This document shows positions 61,490-64,000 of a stretch of DNA of 64,000 nt, piece after piece (the first letter of the stretch is position 1; every line of letters starts with the position of its first letter). The notes below the pieces were generated by a model, which made no database searches, was not told where the DNA came from, and saw nothing but the letters and a program-made list of their open reading frames with translations. The position numbers and the translations under genes were made by a program. This stretch comes from Rhopalosiphum padi (Eukaryota; Arthropoda; Insecta; Hemiptera; Aphididae), in contig NC_083597.1 in NCBI RefSeq assembly GCF_020882245.1, positions 42,138,152-42,202,151 on the forward strand, given 5' to 3'.

Positions 61490-64000
61490 AAATTCTAAAA
61501 CCAATTGAGTATTTATGTACATAAACATTAAGCACTTATTTCAACCATGCAAATCATCAGTATTTTCCAGCCAATCCAAACTCGCTGTTGATTGAGCTAC
61601 TGCACCAACTGTTTATTATACACCATACAAACATTATTATATAAATAAGTATTAGTATAGCCACTAGCCAGGCGCCAGCGTCCACCTCTATTTATCTATA
61701 TACGACAACGTTTTTTAATGATATTTTATGGGTAGCTTTTAATTTGTAATATTTATTGGTTACGATTTAACTAAAATTAAATTATAATATTAAATATACT
61801 TCGTTTCCCATTGATTTATTATTACCCCTTTCCCCCCTACTGACTATTTATATGTCATCGAACCCGATGACCATCCCTTGCGAGCTTTCTGCTCCTTTTC
61901 AGGATTGGACACAGTTAGAGACTATGGGCGCATTTCTATTATTTACCTACACAAAATATTACGCCTCTCGACCGTTTATTATATTGACTTCAATTACGTG
62001 CTATTATATTATTATATTAAATTACGTTATATTTTCGTGATATTGTTCGTTGTGAATAAATTTAATTTTTCTTTTTTCTGTTCGTGATTTGAATTTGGAA
62101 TTCTTATTTTACGATTTCATTGTTATATTATTACGTAATAATTATAATTGTCAATTTATATTTTCTGCGTGTGAATTGGAGTTTGTAAACAGTTTCTATT
62201 TAAATAAAAATTGATTCATATTATTATTATTATTATAAGTCAGTTTGAACTTTTATTCTTATAATTTGAGTTTTATTGTTATTCACTTATAATAATATGT
62301 CATTAAATGATATAGTTTTTCTTTGTTCGCGAACTTCTATACAAGATTGTTATTATATTATATTCTGTTAAAAGCACGTTATATAATCACAGTATAAACG
62401 CATTGTAAGTTTAAAATATGATTTATTCCGTAGTATAATATTGATACATCAGACGTCCGGTCACTACTCACTGGCAAGTGGTTGCAACCACTCCGTGCGT
62501 GCCAATATTACGCACCAATAATCGTATATTTTCCTGCGTACGGTGCGTAGTATAGTGTAAGAACCGAACAAAATACATTGTTTACACTAATTAGAAATTA
62601 CAGTTTATTATACATGACGTGTACATAATATTATACGTATTGTGTTTAGTTCAGTGGGTGTAAGCAACTTAATCAGCAGCATTGTTCGAGATTGCCGGAC
62701 TAATGCTGATAGGTTATTTGGGTCAATTTATTGTGTGTGTACATTTTATGTAAGCCGTGCATTTTTGATATTTTTATTTTTTAGAAATTAACAGTTTTTA
62801 ATAATAAATATAATTCACAAATAAATATTTAGCATAGCATTCCGAGTCGAGCACATATTTTTGATGAAATACATAAACAAAAAATGATATACAATTTACA
62901 ACGCACTTGTGTGAATATAACTATAATAATAAATCGTTCAACTATTTGAACCGATCTAATGATAAAGCTAATATTAAAGTTTTGCTATTAGAGTCATAGC
63001 AATACATTATGTGCTTTTGAGTTACTATATTCAATAGTTCAATACGAACACAAATAAAGAACATGTACCTACTCGTATTATTAGCTATTAGAGTTACCAC
63101 ACTGTGCATAAGAATTTATTGCATTTATTAATTTATCGTATAAATTATAAATGACTATTAGGGTGGAATTCATGATAGAACAATGGAAATAATTGATATC
63201 GACGTTATAATATATAGACGGAAAATTCGCAATTATTAAAATTAATTAGAATTGTGAGTGTTTGTAGTGTTGTACTGGTGTGTACTGGTTGGTGATCATC
63301 GTCCTGGTCCATCTTCCATTCTACATAGTGACGGCACGGAGGACAATATATTATAATACACACAAATCGCACACTGACAGTAATTATAATAATAATAATA
63401 ATAATAATAATGTGTGTATATATAGTTATAATTGAACATATTGATATCAGCACAAACACTACATGTCTATGAAGGTCATAGGGCAATGCGTATACAATAT
63501 AATATTATGTTGTGATTTGAAAATATTGGTTGTATTTATTATTGAATAATAACACTGTACTTACTAAATGTCAAGCAGAATAGAATAATGAAATTATGAA
63601 ATTTAAATTACCTATATTATATATTAATCAATTAGCGTATCTCAAATTTACACAGCCACCCTAGTGGAGTTATTTATTGGTTACTTACTATTTCTATACT
63701 AAAATATGAAAATTTATAATCGGAGTAATTTTAATTTGTCAAAAATTCTGATAAATATCAGAAAATAATTTTGGAAAAATAAATTTGAAAAGCATCTAAA
63801 CAAGATTAAAATTCTAAAAGACTTTTGAGCAACTATGCATATATTTTTTTACACAATTTATTACGATTAGGTATATTGTATTATTTAAATAATAGTAACC
63901 TGTTAAACGCATAAGTCACTTTTTCTTTGATTTTTCATATTCCATATTCGTTTTGAAATAATAGACATTTCCGGTACTGCAGATGATCGTCGTATCTTAT
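61490..64000. other. AT-rich gene-less stretch to the window end
   Basis: No gene recognised. One AAT repeat is listed separately; the rest is plain AT-rich DNA. Confidence 0.6.
63386..63411. repeat. (TAA)n microsatellite
   Basis: Uninterrupted run of TAA/ATA units; reads as an Ile run in a minus-strand frame that is not a gene. Confidence 0.9.

Overview
The window reads as one 64-kb block of non-coding nuclear DNA from an insect, most likely a sap-sucking hemipteran of the aphid type. This is inferred from style: very AT-rich sequence full of TAATATTATA-like runs, abundant GTACCTA/TACCTAC motifs, CpG that is not depleted in the GC-richer patches, short A/T/GT/AAT microsatellites, and arthropod-type hAT and LINE remnants. 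No species can be named from the sequence alone. There is no operon structure and no ribosome-binding-site pattern. No open frame in 64 kb looks like a conserved protein; the longest open frames (about 140-190 codons) run through TA, CA or CCG repeats. I therefore call no confident protein-coding gene, tRNA, rRNA, snRNA or microRNA. The region is either a gene desert or part of a very long intron.

Layout. 1-10.7 kb: AT-rich DNA with two GC/CpG-richer patches (about 0.5-1.1 and 6.6-6.9 kb) and a cluster of stem-loops at 5.56-5.65 kb. 10.8-13.3 kb: a hAT-like remnant, then a CpG- and GT-repeat-rich block. 13.3-19.5 kb: featureless AT-rich DNA. 19.5-25.1 kb: a transposon island with a TA-flanked MITE, three non-autonomous hAT elements (one with a perfect 8-bp target duplication), and the 3' end of a non-LTR retrotransposon. 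25-31 kb: mostly plain. 31.1-31.7 kb: an NRF-1/Ewg-type palindrome and another short hAT element. 32-50 kb: AT-rich DNA interrupted by CpG-dense blocks at about 32.3-32.9, 37.6-38.1, 40.4-41.1, 44.4-45.0 and 49.0-49.6 kb, the last followed by a perfect 24-bp palindrome. 52.3-53.2 kb: a possible short first exon on the plus strand beside a badly frameshifted LINE ORF2 remnant on the minus strand. 55.3-55.9 and 58.9-59.4 kb: further CpG-dense blocks. 60.4-61.3 kb: a short transmembrane-like ORF, a strong hairpin and a possible BESS-motif-like fragment.

The best-supported content is therefore the decayed transposable elements, each called from terminal repeats plus target duplications or from recognisable reverse-transcriptase C-terminal motifs. 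The regulatory and small-ORF calls are hypotheses. I found no clear sign of a new biological system; the most unusual single signals are the intact NRF-1-type palindrome in AT-rich DNA, the 24-bp palindrome, and the Kozak-started mini-exon candidate at 52.37 kb.
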